A stretch of 64,000 nucleotides of DNA from JBNJGB01 sp051747385 (GTDB lineage Bacteria > Myxococcota_A > UBA9042 > PHBI01 > JACKFB01), in NCBI GenBank assembly GCA_051747385.1, contig JBNJGB010000034.1, forward strand, positions 3,725 through 67,724, in the 5' to 3' direction. Positions 54,059 through 62,867 of the stretch are shown here, piece by piece. The translations under genes and the position numbers were made by a program. A model generated the notes under the pieces. The model did no database searches. It was given only the letters and a program-made list of their open reading frames with translations, and was not told the DNA's origin. Numbering within the stretch: the stretch's first letter is position 1; every line of letters starts with the position of its first letter.

Positions 54059-57010
54059 ATGACGAGGTTCATTCCGATGGCGCTCCTGGGAGCCGGGCTC
54101 CTGGTGGCGCCGGTCGTGCAGGCCCAGGACGAACCACCGGCGCAGGAGACGCCGGCAGACGCGAGCCCCGAGACGCCGCCGGAGGGTGACGAGGCCGCCG
54201 AGGAGGAGGCGGAGGCGCCGCCCGAGGGGGAGGGCGACGACCCGAAGGAGGAGGCCGCCGAGGAGGAGGCGCCCGAGCAGGCCGGGCCGTCGCCGCGAGA
54301 GCAGGCCGCGCGCCGGGTGCGGACCATGGCCATGAGCCTCCGCGAGATGACGCAGCCCGATGCGCGCCGAATCCGGAACACCGCCGACGAGATGGCGGCC
54401 GTGGGCGCCGACGGGGTCTCCGCGCTCGTGGACCTGCTCACCGATCCCGTGCCGGCCGTGCGGCTGGCCGTGGTGAAGGCCCTCGGGACGTTGAAGCCGG
54501 ACGGCGTGCTCGCGTCCCTGGTGGCCCGCCTCGGCGACGAGCGGGTCCCGGTCGTGCTGGCGGCGGTCGAGGCCGTGAGCCGCTACGAGAGCGACTTCGC
54601 CACGCGGGCCCTGTCGCGGTGGCTCGGCCACCCGTCGGAGGAGGTCCGCGACGCGGTGATGGAGGCCCTCGCCGAGCGCGACGAGGCCCAGGTCCGCGGT
54701 GTGGTCCGCAAGCAGCTGGAGAACCCTCCGCCGGAGGTCGGGGCCGGGCCGTTCCTCGTGGCCCTGGGCCGCTTCCCGGACAGGCGGACCCGGCGGGACC
54801 TCTTCGAGGCCCTGGAGGATCCGGACAAGGCACCGCACGCGCTGCGAGGGCTCGCCCACTACGGCCCCCGCGCTGCGCGCCGCCTTGCCCGGTGGGTCGA
54901 ACTCCACCCCGAGCGGGAGGTGGCCCACCAGGCGGTGCAGGTCCTCGTGGACTGGGGCGAGAAGGGCTCCCGCCAGCTCGAGCGGGTGATCGCCGATCTG
55001 CCGCTGGACCTCGTGCGTACGGCTGTGCGGGCCTGGACCACGGCGGATCCGGAGGGCGCGGCCGAGCGGGTCACGGAGCTGACGGACCACCGGGACGCCG
55101 AGGTGCGGATCGCGGCCCTGGAGGTCATCCGCGACGTGGAGGGGGCCGACCCGAAGGAGCACCTGGGCGACAACCTCCGCCACCGGGACGAGCGCGTCCA
55201 GATCCTGGCCGCCCGCTCCGTGCGCGAGGTGGGGCAAGACGAGGAGGTGGAGGACGCCCTCATCGACCGCTATCGGGAGGTGGCGCGCCGCCGGACCGAG
55301 GACGACGCCGGGATGCGCCAGGCCCTGCTCCGCTCCCTGGGGCAGGTGGGCCGCGACGACGCGGTCCCGGAGCTGGTCCAGGCCATCGGCCACGACGATG
55401 AGGCGGAGGCGGCGCTGGAGGCCCTCGGCGCCGTGGGGGAGCGGGCCATCGACTCCCTTTTGTTCGTCATCAAGACAGGCGACCCCGTGCGGACGCCTCT
55501 GGCCGTCAAGGCCCTGGGGAATGCGGGGAAGCCGGCGGTCGAGCCCCTCATGAAGCTCCTGGTGCACGGGCGGAGGGCGGTCCGGAACACCGCGCGGCAG
55601 GCCCTGGCGAAGATCGGCGACGCGTCCATCGTGCCGCAGGTCGTCCAGATGATCCTCGATCCGGACACGCCGGGGCGGGCTCAGCTCCTGGCGCTCCTCG
55701 GCGCGCTGTACGGTGACGAGAGCTTCCGGGCCCTGGAGCGCTTCGCCCTGGAGAGCACGGAGCATCGCATCCGGCTGGGCGCGGTGAACGTCCTTTCCCA
55801 GGCCCCGGACCCGCGGGTCCTGCCCGTGCTGCGGAACGTGGCCGAGTCGGACGACAAGGCCGATGTGCGCCACCTGGCCGTCGAGGGCCTCGTCTGGCAC
55901 GGAGACCAGGAGGCCGTGCCCCTGCTCATCGACCTCCTGGGCCACGAGAGGGTGCCCATCCGGCTCACCGCGGCTCGCGGCCTGGGCTACCTGGCGCGGC
56001 CCGAGCACGTCCCCGACATCGCCCCGCAGATGAGCACCCCGCGCGACGAGGTCATCACGGCCGTGCGCCGCTGCCTCCAGCGCATCACCTTCCGCACGGA
56101 CCTGGAGGAGGCGGATCAGTTCGAGGACTGGTTCGAGGAGTGGGAGGATCGGAGCCGCCGCATCGGCCCGCTGAAGGGCGCGGAGATGGCCCTGGGCGAC
56201 GGGACGGTGTTGCACTACGCGCTGGGCGGCGACGGGCGCCCCCTGCTGGTGCTCCCGGGGGGGCCGGACCTGTCGTACGACTACCTGCGGCCGGCCCTGG
56301 ACCGGCTGATGGAGGAGCACCTCCTCATCTTCGTGGACCTGCCCGGTCGTGGGCGATCCACCGCTCCGAAGGTGGACGGTGTGCGGCTCGGCGTGGCCCA
56401 CGACGTGCAGTCCGTGGCCACGATGCTCGTGCGTCTCAACCTGCGGGAGGTGGACGTGTACGGCCACGGCTGGGGCGCCATGGTGGCCGCTCGCCTGGCG
56501 GACAAGCACGGCAAGCTGGTGAGGCGCGTCGTGCTGGACAACTCGCCGATGCCCACGCTTCTGGGTTGGACGGGACGCATCGACGCCACGGCGGCGGCGA
56601 TCCCCGAGCCCTGGAAGTCGGACCTGCCCGTGTTCGAGGAGCAGGCGCGCCGCTTCCAGCCCGAGGTGCGCGACCAGTACCTGGCGTGGGCGCTCATGAC
56701 CGGCGCCGTGGCCAAGGTACGGAAGCTGGTGGACGTGGTCCCGCGTATCCGCACGCGTCCGGAGGTCCGCTCGGACATCATCGGCGGCATGGGGGCCTTC
56801 GACCTGCGGGATGCCTACACACGCCTGGCGAAGAAGACGCTGCTCCTGTACGGCGAGGAGACCCCGCTACCGGAGGAGACCGAGGCCTGGCGACAGGACC
56901 TGGCGTCCCACGACGAGGTGAGCCTCGAGATTCTGTCGGGGGCCGGCTACCTGCCGTTCCACGAGCGGACCGGGCGGTGGCACGAGGTGGTCGAGAAGTT
57001 CCTGGAGTAG
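54059..57010 (+). CDS. Exported HEAT-repeat protein fused to an inactive alpha/beta-hydrolase domain
   Basis: 983 residues. A signal peptide (MALLGAGLLVAPVVQAQ) is followed by a Glu/Pro/Ala-rich spacer to about residue 80, then about fifteen HEAT or PBS-lyase-type helical repeats (to about residue 690; for example AVRLAVVKALGTLKPDGVLASL). From about residue 700 comes a complete proline-iminopeptidase-like alpha/beta hydrolase: LLVLPGGPDLSYDYLRPAL, then DLPGRGRST. The catalytic positions are all changed: Gly804 in the elbow GHGWG (Ser expected), Thr935 in GEET (Asp expected) and Tyr964 in GAGYLP (His expected). The fold seems kept as a binding module outside the cytoplasm. GAGG precedes the ATG by 8 bases. 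Confidence 0.88.
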   Translation: MTRFIPMALLGAGLLVAPVVQAQDEPPAQETPADASPETPPEGDEAAEEEAEAPPEGEGDDPKEEAAEEEAPEQAGPSPREQAARRVRTMAMSLREMTQPDARRIRNTADEMAAVGADGVSALVDLLTDPVPAVRLAVVKALGTLKPDGVLASLVARLGDERVPVVLAAVEAVSRYESDFATRALSRWLGHPSEEVRDAVMEALAERDEAQVRGVVRKQLENPPPEVGAGPFLVALGRFPDRRTRRDLFEALEDPDKAPHALRGLAHYGPRAARRLARWVELHPEREVAHQAVQVLVDWGEKGSRQLERVIADLPLDLVRTAVRAWTTADPEGAAERVTELTDHRDAEVRIAALEVIRDVEGADPKEHLGDNLRHRDERVQILAARSVREVGQDEEVEDALIDRYREVARRRTEDDAGMRQALLRSLGQVGRDDAVPELVQAIGHDDEAEAALEALGAVGERAIDSLLFVIKTGDPVRTPLAVKALGNAGKPAVEPLMKLLVHGRRAVRNTARQALAKIGDASIVPQVVQMILDPDTPGRAQLLALLGALYGDESFRALERFALESTEHRIRLGAVNVLSQAPDPRVLPVLRNVAESDDKADVRHLAVEGLVWHGDQEAVPLLIDLLGHERVPIRLTAARGLGYLARPEHVPDIAPQMSTPRDEVITAVRRCLQRITFRTDLEEADQFEDWFEEWEDRSRRIGPLKGAEMALGDGTVLHYALGGDGRPLLVLPGGPDLSYDYLRPALDRLMEEHLLIFVDLPGRGRSTAPKVDGVRLGVAHDVQSVATMLVRLNLREVDVYGHGWGAMVAARLADKHGKLVRRVVLDNSPMPTLLGWTGRIDATAAAIPEPWKSDLPVFEEQARRFQPEVRDQYLAWALMTGAVAKVRKLVDVVPRIRTRPEVRSDIIGGMGAFDLRDAYTRLAKKTLLLYGEETPLPEETEAWRQDLASHDEVSLEILSGAGYLPFHERTGRWHEVVEKFLE

Positions 57011-57039
57011 GACCGCGGTCCCCGGCTCACAGTTCGTCT

Positions 57040-57215
57040 CATCTCGCAAGACGAAGGGCTCGCGCAAAGACGCGAAGACGCAAAGGGAGGCGGCATTCTT
57101 CGGCCCGGTGTGCTCGCTGTTGGCATGCCGGTGACCCGATAGTCTCAGCTGAACCTGTGTGCGAGCGGTTCACTGGCCTTTGGGTCTTGGCGGCTTGGCG
57201 CGAGACCGCGGCACC
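57040..57215. repeat. Dispersed repeat family B, inverted pair of arms
   Basis: The left arm, GGCTCGCGCAAAGACGCGAA followed by GACGCAAAGG (57058-57087), is the imperfect complement of the right arm CCTTTGGGTCTTGGCGGCTT followed by GGCGCGAG (57177-57204). About 90 bases of unrelated sequence separate them. The arms share units with the repeats at 13.1, 33.6 and 63.8 kb. The element fills the gap between two convergent stops. Confidence 0.6.
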
Positions 57216-57250
57216 TCTGGATGTGTAGGACTGTGAGCCGTCCCCGGCGG

Positions 57251-60088
57251 TCAGACGGTGAGGCGGGCCGCCACCTCGGGGTCGGGGAGGTTCGCCCGGT
57301 CCAGGTGGTCGTGGTCGTCCACGTCGAGCCTCCGGTCCGGCGCAAGGAGGTCGAACACGCGGCCCTTGCGCAGGCCCCACAGGCCCGTCCGCGCACAGAA
57401 GAGGCCGTCGGGGCGCTCGCCGAGGCCGAACAGGCCGCGGGCCATGTCGTCCGGGCGCACGTGGCCTCCGGCGTCCAGGGCCACGCGATATCGGAGGACC
57501 GCCGTGTCCTCGGGCAGGCCCAGGAGGCCCGCCTCGGTCGGGGTGGGGACGCCCGCCTCGATGGACACGACGCCGTCCCGCACGTCGAGGATCTTCTCGC
57601 CGCGCTTCCGGACGACGACCACCTCCACGGGGTCGTCGCCCAGGGCCCGCTCCCGGGCGGCGCGCACGTCGTCCTCCGTCCACACGCCGGGCCGGGCCAC
57701 CAGGTACTCGGCGAGCTTGGCCACGCGGGAGCATTTGGCGTCTCCGTCGCCCAGCCGGGCCGCGCCCAGCACGTGGAGGCCGGCGTCCGTCACCGCCTCC
57801 AGGCGCTCCACGAGGTCGGCGGGATCCGGAACGTCCAGGATCTTCACGTCCACCACCTCGGCCAGGCTCCGGATGCCCAGGGGCAGGGCGGGGCCGTAGG
57901 ACAGCAGCGGCCGCGGCGAGAAGCCCTCGCTGTACTTCAGGGAGACGCCCGCCCGCCGCAGGATCCGCGGCAGGATCCGGGTCAGGTCCAGCTGGCTGGT
58001 CATCGCGACCGTGCCGAGCTTGGTGAACACGAGCCGCACGCGCCACTCGCGACCCTGGTCGGGACGCACGGGGGGCAGCGTCGTGCCGTGCTTGTTCCGG
58101 CGGAGCGTGCGCCACGCCGCCGGCGGGTCCTCCTCGCTCCGCAGGCCCGGGGCCTCCCACGCGTCGAGGCGCTTCAGGAAGTCCAGGCGCTCCTCGCGCA
58201 TGTCCGTGAGATCGCAGGCGACGCCGCAGTGGTAGCAGACCAGCTTGCGCTCGTCCGTCTCGGCGTCGGCCACGTTCGTGTGGTGGACCTGGGCGCCCAC
58301 CGGCTTGCCGCACGGGGGCGACAGGCGATCCTTCATGGCCCGCTTCCACTCCTTGTAGAGGAACTTCGGGGCCAGGCCCACGTCCACGTGATCCCAGGGC
58401 AGGGCGGCGTCCACCGGGAGGGTCCCCAGGTAGCGCCACGGGTCGAGGCCCTCCTCGTCGATGGCCTCCATCCAGGCGTCCCAGTCCAGCAGCTCGTCCC
58501 AGCCGTCGAAGCGGCAGCCCTTCCGCCACGCCCGCTCGACCAGGTCCGCCACCCGGCGATCGCCGCGGGCCGCGATGCCCTCGAGGAAGCTCACGCGCTG
58601 GTCGTGGTACTTCACGGACACGCGCCGGCTCCGCGCGAGGTCGCGGAGCATCCGCTGCTTGCGGCCGATCTCCTCCATGGGATCCATGGCCGCCCACTGG
58701 AAGGGCGTGTGGGGCTTGGGCACGTGGCTCGACGCGCTCGCCGTGACGTCCACCTTCCGGCGGGAGTGGTGGCGCAGGCCGATGTCCCGGACCCGCGCCG
58801 CCGTCTCGACGATGCCCGCCACGTCCTCGTCGGCCTCCCCGGGCAGGCCGATCATGAAGTAGAGCTTCATCCTCGACCAGCCGCGCGAGAAGACGCGCTC
58901 CGCGCTGGTGTCGATGTCCTGGTCGCTGACGTTCTTGTTGATGACGTCCCGCATCCGCTGGGTGCCCGCCTCGGGGGCGAACGTCAGGCCGGTGGCCTTG
59001 ACGCTGGAGATCTCGTCCAGCAGGTCCTCCGCCAGGCCGTAAGCCCGTAGCGACGAGACCGACAGGCTCACCTTGCGCTCGCGCAGCTTCTCCATGACCC
59101 GCTTGATGAGCGGGCTGATGCAGGAGTAGTCGGCCGTGGAGAGGCTGGTCAGGGAGACCTCGTCGTAGCCCCCGTGGTCGATGGAGGCGAGGACCGTGTC
59201 GACGATCTGCCCGGGGTCGCGCTCCCGCACGGGACGATAGATCATCCCGGCCTGACAGAACCGGCAGCCCTCGGTGCAGCCGCGGGCGATCTCCACGGAC
59301 ACCCGGTCGAAGATGGCCTCCGCCGCGGGGACGGGCGACCGCGTCGGGAACGGGTATTCGTTGATGTCCTCCACGTGGGCTCGGCGGACGGGATACGGCC
59401 CCTCGCTCGCGGACTCGTCCACCACGAGCAGGTCGTTCCGCGGCTCCTCGCGGACCGCGTACAGGGCCGGGCAGTACCACCCTCCCAGGTCGGCCAGGCG
59501 GCGGAGCACCTCGCGGCGGCCCACGCCCTCCTCGCGCCAGTCGGCGAGCAGGCGCAGGGTCCTCGGGAGGATGGCCTCGCCGTCGCCGATGAGGAACGCG
59601 TCCACGAAGGGCGCCATGGGCTCCGGGTGGGTCGCCACCGGGCCGCCGGCCACCACGAGGGGGTGTCGCTGGTCCCGATCCTCGCTTCGCAGGGGGAGGC
59701 CGGCCAGGTCGAGCATGTTCAGGACGTTGGTGTAGGTCATCTCGTACTGGAGCGAGAAGCCCACCACGTCGAAGTCCGTCAGGGGCCGCGCCGACTCGAG
59801 CGACAGGAGCGGCAGGCCCCGGGAGCGAAGCTCCGCCTCCATGTCCACCCAGGGAGCGAAGGCCCGCTCGCACGCCAGGTCCGCCTCCCCGTTGAGGAGG
59901 TTGTAGAGGATCTTCGTCCCCAGGTGGCTCATGCCGATGTCGTAGATGTCGGGGAAGGCGAGGCAGATCGTGCTGCGCACGCCCCCCCGGGACTTCACGA
60001 CGCTCTGGTGCTCCCCGCCCAGGTAGCGGGCCGGCTTCTGCACCCGGTGGATGAAGTCGGCGTACGGATGCTGCTGCGCGCGCGTCAT
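57251..60088 (-). CDS. Radical SAM protein, TIGR03960 type, with C-terminal DUF2344 domain
   Basis: 945 residues. The ATG at 60086-60088 follows GTGGGGAGGTGGCCGC. Residues 1-230 resemble the B12-binding-like region that precedes the radical SAM domain (IYDIGMSHLGTKILYNLLN, VVAGGPVATHPEPMAPF). The cluster motif is CTEGCRFC, followed by TFAPEAGTQRMRDVINKNV. The C-terminal 220 residues (VRLVFTKLGTVAMTSQLDLTRI, GFSPRPLLSYGPALPLGI) are a DUF2344 domain. In many bacteria these are separate genes near ribosomal or rng genes; here they are fused in one chain, as is common in delta-proteobacterial lineages. The reaction is unknown, and an RNA- or ribosome-related modification is often suggested. Confidence 0.92.
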   Translation of the reverse strand: MTRAQQHPYADFIHRVQKPARYLGGEHQSVVKSRGGVRSTICLAFPDIYDIGMSHLGTKILYNLLNGEADLACERAFAPWVDMEAELRSRGLPLLSLESARPLTDFDVVGFSLQYEMTYTNVLNMLDLAGLPLRSEDRDQRHPLVVAGGPVATHPEPMAPFVDAFLIGDGEAILPRTLRLLADWREEGVGRREVLRRLADLGGWYCPALYAVREEPRNDLLVVDESASEGPYPVRRAHVEDINEYPFPTRSPVPAAEAIFDRVSVEIARGCTEGCRFCQAGMIYRPVRERDPGQIVDTVLASIDHGGYDEVSLTSLSTADYSCISPLIKRVMEKLRERKVSLSVSSLRAYGLAEDLLDEISSVKATGLTFAPEAGTQRMRDVINKNVSDQDIDTSAERVFSRGWSRMKLYFMIGLPGEADEDVAGIVETAARVRDIGLRHHSRRKVDVTASASSHVPKPHTPFQWAAMDPMEEIGRKQRMLRDLARSRRVSVKYHDQRVSFLEGIAARGDRRVADLVERAWRKGCRFDGWDELLDWDAWMEAIDEEGLDPWRYLGTLPVDAALPWDHVDVGLAPKFLYKEWKRAMKDRLSPPCGKPVGAQVHHTNVADAETDERKLVCYHCGVACDLTDMREERLDFLKRLDAWEAPGLRSEEDPPAAWRTLRRNKHGTTLPPVRPDQGREWRVRLVFTKLGTVAMTSQLDLTRILPRILRRAGVSLKYSEGFSPRPLLSYGPALPLGIRSLAEVVDVKILDVPDPADLVERLEAVTDAGLHVLGAARLGDGDAKCSRVAKLAEYLVARPGVWTEDDVRAARERALGDDPVEVVVVRKRGEKILDVRDGVVSIEAGVPTPTEAGLLGLPEDTAVLRYRVALDAGGHVRPDDMARGLFGLGERPDGLFCARTGLWGLRKGRVFDLLAPDRRLDVDDHDHLDRANLPDPEVAARLTV

Positions 60089-60268
60089 GCGGCCACCTCC
60101 CCACGGGGCGGTTCGCGCCTCGGCGTGTCCCCGGAAGGGTCCAGAAATCACATTCGTCCAATCCCCGTCAATGAATCCGGAGCGTCGCGGTCCGATTCCG
60201 CGGTCCCACGGGATTTGCCGACTGCTCGCGCCCGTGCTAGCGCTGGCCGGGTGTACCCGGAGGAACGC

Positions 60269-61096
60269 ATGGCCGCGTGGACCCGACTCGTCGCCGCATC
60301 GATCCTGCTCCTCGCGTCGTCCGCCGCCGCCGCGGCGCCCACGCCCGAGGACACCGCGCGGGCCCACGCCCTGAACGACCTGGGCTTCGAGGCTGCGAAG
60401 GGCGGGCGATACCGGGAGGCGGCGCGGGCCTTCGACGAGGCCTGGAAGCTGGATCCCCACCCGGACCTCCTCTGGAACTCCGCACGCGCCTGGCACAAGG
60501 CCGGAGCGCTGACGCAGGCCCGCGAGCGATACCGTCGCTACCTGACCCACGAGGATCTGCCGCCGGATCAGCGCCTGCAGGCCAGCGACAACCTGGTGGT
60601 GATCGACCGGGCGCTCCGGGAGCAGGCCGAGCGCGTCGGACGTCGTGCCGGGGCGGCCCTCGGGCGCGTGGAGCCGCGCTGGCTCGCCTGGACCACGCGG
60701 GAGACGCGCCCGGCGCCCCTCCCGGAGGAGCCGGAGCGGGGGCCGAGCGTCGCGCGGAAGGTGGGCTGGATCCTGGTCGCCACGGGGGTTGTCGCAGGGG
60801 GCGCGGGCGGCCTGTTCTACGGCCTGGCCGCCGACGACCTCGACGACCTGGAGACCTTCCCCGCCGCCGTGGGGCCGGACGAGAGCGATCGGTACGACGA
60901 GACCCGGGAGCGGTTCCTTCGCCACCGCGCGCTGATGTGGACGTCGATCGGTGTGGGGGCTGCGGCGCTCACGAGCGGAGTGGTGGCGCTGCTGCTCCAG
61001 CCGGACGAGGAGCCGCGGACCCGGGGCACGGCCGGCACCGTGAGCGTGGCGCCGCTGCCGGGCGGCGCCTCGATGGCGGGCACCTGGCGGTTCTGA
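60269..61096 (+). CDS. Exported TPR protein with membrane segments
   Basis: 275 residues. The ATG follows CCCGGAGGAACGC and opens a signal peptide (AASILLLASSAAAAA). Residues 30-115 hold two TPR units (FEAAKGGRYREAARAFDEAWKL, WHKAGALTQARERYRRYL). A Pro-rich linker leads to two hydrophobic helices (VGWILVATGVVAGGAGGLFYGLA, in part, and ALMWTSIGVGAAALTSGVVALLL) separated by a charged loop of about 35 residues. The pattern is frequent among uncharacterised Myxococcota envelope proteins. It is divergent from the radical SAM gene. Confidence 0.83.
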   Translation: MAAWTRLVAASILLLASSAAAAAPTPEDTARAHALNDLGFEAAKGGRYREAARAFDEAWKLDPHPDLLWNSARAWHKAGALTQARERYRRYLTHEDLPPDQRLQASDNLVVIDRALREQAERVGRRAGAALGRVEPRWLAWTTRETRPAPLPEEPERGPSVARKVGWILVATGVVAGGAGGLFYGLAADDLDDLETFPAAVGPDESDRYDETRERFLRHRALMWTSIGVGAAALTSGVVALLLQPDEEPRTRGTAGTVSVAPLPGGASMAGTWRF

Positions 61097-61135
61097 TCGG
61101 CGTGTCTCCAGGGTCTTCGTAGGGAGGGGAAGTCC

Positions 61136-61165
61136 TTGACAGGTTCCCGGGAGCCTTCATAGCTT
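61136..61165 (+). promoter_or_regulatory. Probable promoter of the first Cys-rich lipoprotein gene
   Basis: A perfect TTGACA (61136-61141), 18 bases, TAGCTT (61160-61165), 45 bases before the ATG. The neighbouring lipoprotein gene has the same arrangement (TTGACA, 17 bases, TAGCGT). Confidence 0.5.
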
Positions 61166-61209
61166 CCCCTGTCTTGTAGAGAGGAAACGAACATCGGAGA
61201 GCGAAAGCC

Positions 61210-62739
61210 ATGAAGATACGCCCGATCCTGTTTGGTGCGCTGCTGGCCCTGTCGGGCGCGGCGCTGACGGCCTGTGACGACGACGGCGGCGACGGGGGCT
61301 TCGTCCCCGACGGCGGCAACGGCGCGGACACCACCGGCGACTTCGATGGCACGACCGGCCCGGACGGCACCTCGACCCCCGACGGCACGACCGGCCCGGA
61401 CGGTACGGTCGAGCCCGACACGACGGTCGGCCCCGACGGCACCACGGACCCCGACGGCACTACAGACCCCGACGGCACCACGGACCCCGACGGCACTACG
61501 GACCCCGACGGCACCACGGACCCCGACGGCGCGACCGAGCCGGAGTGCGGCGACGGCACGTGCGAGGGCAACGAGACCCAGCTCACCTGCCCGACCGACT
61601 GCGGCGGCGAGGAGTCGCCGCTGTTCTGCTTCGAGCTGGCCATGTGCGCGCAGGAGGCCTGCGCCCAGGCCGCGAACCCGAACCAGTGCTTCCAGGAGCA
61701 GCTGACGAGCGGCCAGTGCGCCCAGGACTCGACCCAGCAGGAGGTCCAGGCCTTCCTGAGCTTGAACCAGTGCCTGTCCAGCTGCGCCGATGAGCAGCAG
61801 AACCTGGACACCGCGTGCGTCTTCGACGGGTGCCTGGACGAGCAGGCCACCTGCCAGTCGGGCGGGGAGTACGACGAGGGGACCTGCATGGGGCTCCTCC
61901 AGTGCCAGGCCACCTGCCCGCAGGACGGCACGGGCGGCCAGTGCCTGCGCGACTGCTTCAGCGCCGCCAGCGAGCAGAGCGTGCAGATCTCGGCGGCCCT
62001 CAACATCTGCGTGAACGTCGCCTGCGAGGACGCCATCGCGAGCGGCGACCAGCAGGTCATCCAGGCCTGCCAGCAGTCCGCCACCCAGGGCGAAGGCGAA
62101 TGCGCCGAGTGGCTGCAGGGCTGCCAGAACGACGTCTTCCCCGGCGACGCCGAGTGCGGCGACGGGACGTGCGAGGGCGAGGAGACGGCCGAGACGTGCC
62201 CGGAGGACTGCGACGTGGCCACGGAGTGCGGCGACGGGACGTGCGAGGGCGAGGAGACGGCCGAGACGTGCCCGGAGGACTGCGACGTGGCCACGGAGTG
62301 CGGCGACGGGACGTGCGAGGGCGAGGAGACGGCCGAGACGTGCCCGGAGGACTGCGCGGAGGCCGGCGGCGCCTGCACGAACGAGGCCGACCTCGCGATC
62401 TTCGCGGACACCCCCGAGGGTGGGGAGTGCGACATCTGCACCGAGACGCCGGACGCCGAGGGCTGCGGGTCGCCGCCCTGCAAGGAGGTCGGCGACGTGG
62501 CCACGGATTGCGGCCTCGCGTGCATCGCGGCCGAGGACCCCGTGGCCTGCGCGAACCCGTGCATCATGGACGCGACGGGCATCAGCGAGGGCTGCTCGAT
62601 GTGCTTCGCGGAGAACGTGAAGTGCGCCATCGACAACTGCATCTCCGAGTGCGGTGAGGCCCCGGACAGCGAGGCCTGTGGTACCTGCATGGCCGAGAAC
62701 TGCGAGCCGGCCTTCGCCGAGTGCAGCGGGCTGGAGTAG
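61210..62739 (+). CDS. Cys-rich repeat lipoprotein
   Basis: 509 residues. The lipobox is AALTAC (Cys22), followed by Asp-Asp-Asp and a long spacer of PDGTTD hexapeptides (about residues 45-110). The mature part holds about 60 cysteines. One unit, ECGDGTCEGEETAETCPEDC, occurs three times in tandem near residues 315-382 and once in diverged form at about 112; this CGDGxCxxxEtxxtCPxDC pattern is a known short Cys motif of myxobacterial surface proteins. Other parts (QCLSSCADEQ, CMGLLQCQATC) resemble the paralogue at 62868. It is probably displayed outside the cell and disulfide-bonded. The promoter is at 61136 and a strong terminator follows. Confidence 0.88.
   Translation: MKIRPILFGALLALSGAALTACDDDGGDGGFVPDGGNGADTTGDFDGTTGPDGTSTPDGTTGPDGTVEPDTTVGPDGTTDPDGTTDPDGTTDPDGTTDPDGTTDPDGATEPECGDGTCEGNETQLTCPTDCGGEESPLFCFELAMCAQEACAQAANPNQCFQEQLTSGQCAQDSTQQEVQAFLSLNQCLSSCADEQQNLDTACVFDGCLDEQATCQSGGEYDEGTCMGLLQCQATCPQDGTGGQCLRDCFSAASEQSVQISAALNICVNVACEDAIASGDQQVIQACQQSATQGEGECAEWLQGCQNDVFPGDAECGDGTCEGEETAETCPEDCDVATECGDGTCEGEETAETCPEDCDVATECGDGTCEGEETAETCPEDCAEAGGACTNEADLAIFADTPEGGECDICTETPDAEGCGSPPCKEVGDVATDCGLACIAAEDPVACANPCIMDATGISEGCSMCFAENVKCAIDNCISECGEAPDSEACGTCMAENCEPAFAECSGLE
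61443..61533 (+). repeat. 18-bp tandem repeats in the lipoprotein spacer
   Basis: About five copies of ACCACGGACCCCGACGGC (alternating ACC/ACT), coding for TTDPDG units. Confidence 0.8.
62152..62355 (+). repeat. 72-bp tandem repeats in the lipoprotein gene
   Basis: Units begin at 62152, 62224 and 62296, each starting GAGTGCGGCGACGGGACGTG. The first two are identical over 72 bases, and the third is identical for about 60 before diverging. They code for the CGDGTC-type Cys motif; the identity implies recent duplication. Confidence 0.9.
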
Positions 62740-62764
62740 CAGGGCTCATCGCGTGACTTCGCGA

Positions 62765-62805
62765 AGAGGCCCGTCGGGTTCGTCCCGGCGGGCCTCTTTG
62801 TTTTG
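62765..62805 (+). terminator. Rho-independent terminator
   Basis: A 14-bp stem AGAGGCCCGTCGGG / CCCGGCGGGCCTCT (one G-U pair) with a 5-base loop, followed by TTGTTTTG. It ends the first Cys-rich lipoprotein transcript. Its T-run overlaps the -35 box of the next promoter. Confidence 0.9.
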
Positions 62806-62831
62806 ACAGCCCGGGCGGCGCCTTCTAGCGT
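62803..62831 (+). promoter_or_regulatory. Probable promoter of the second Cys-rich lipoprotein gene
   Basis: TTGACA (62803-62808), 17 bases, TAGCGT (62826-62831), 37 bases before the ATG. The -35 begins inside the T-run of the preceding terminator. Confidence 0.5.
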
Positions 62832-62867
62832 CTTCCGCCATCCCCACCGTGTCCGCAGGAGAGCGCG

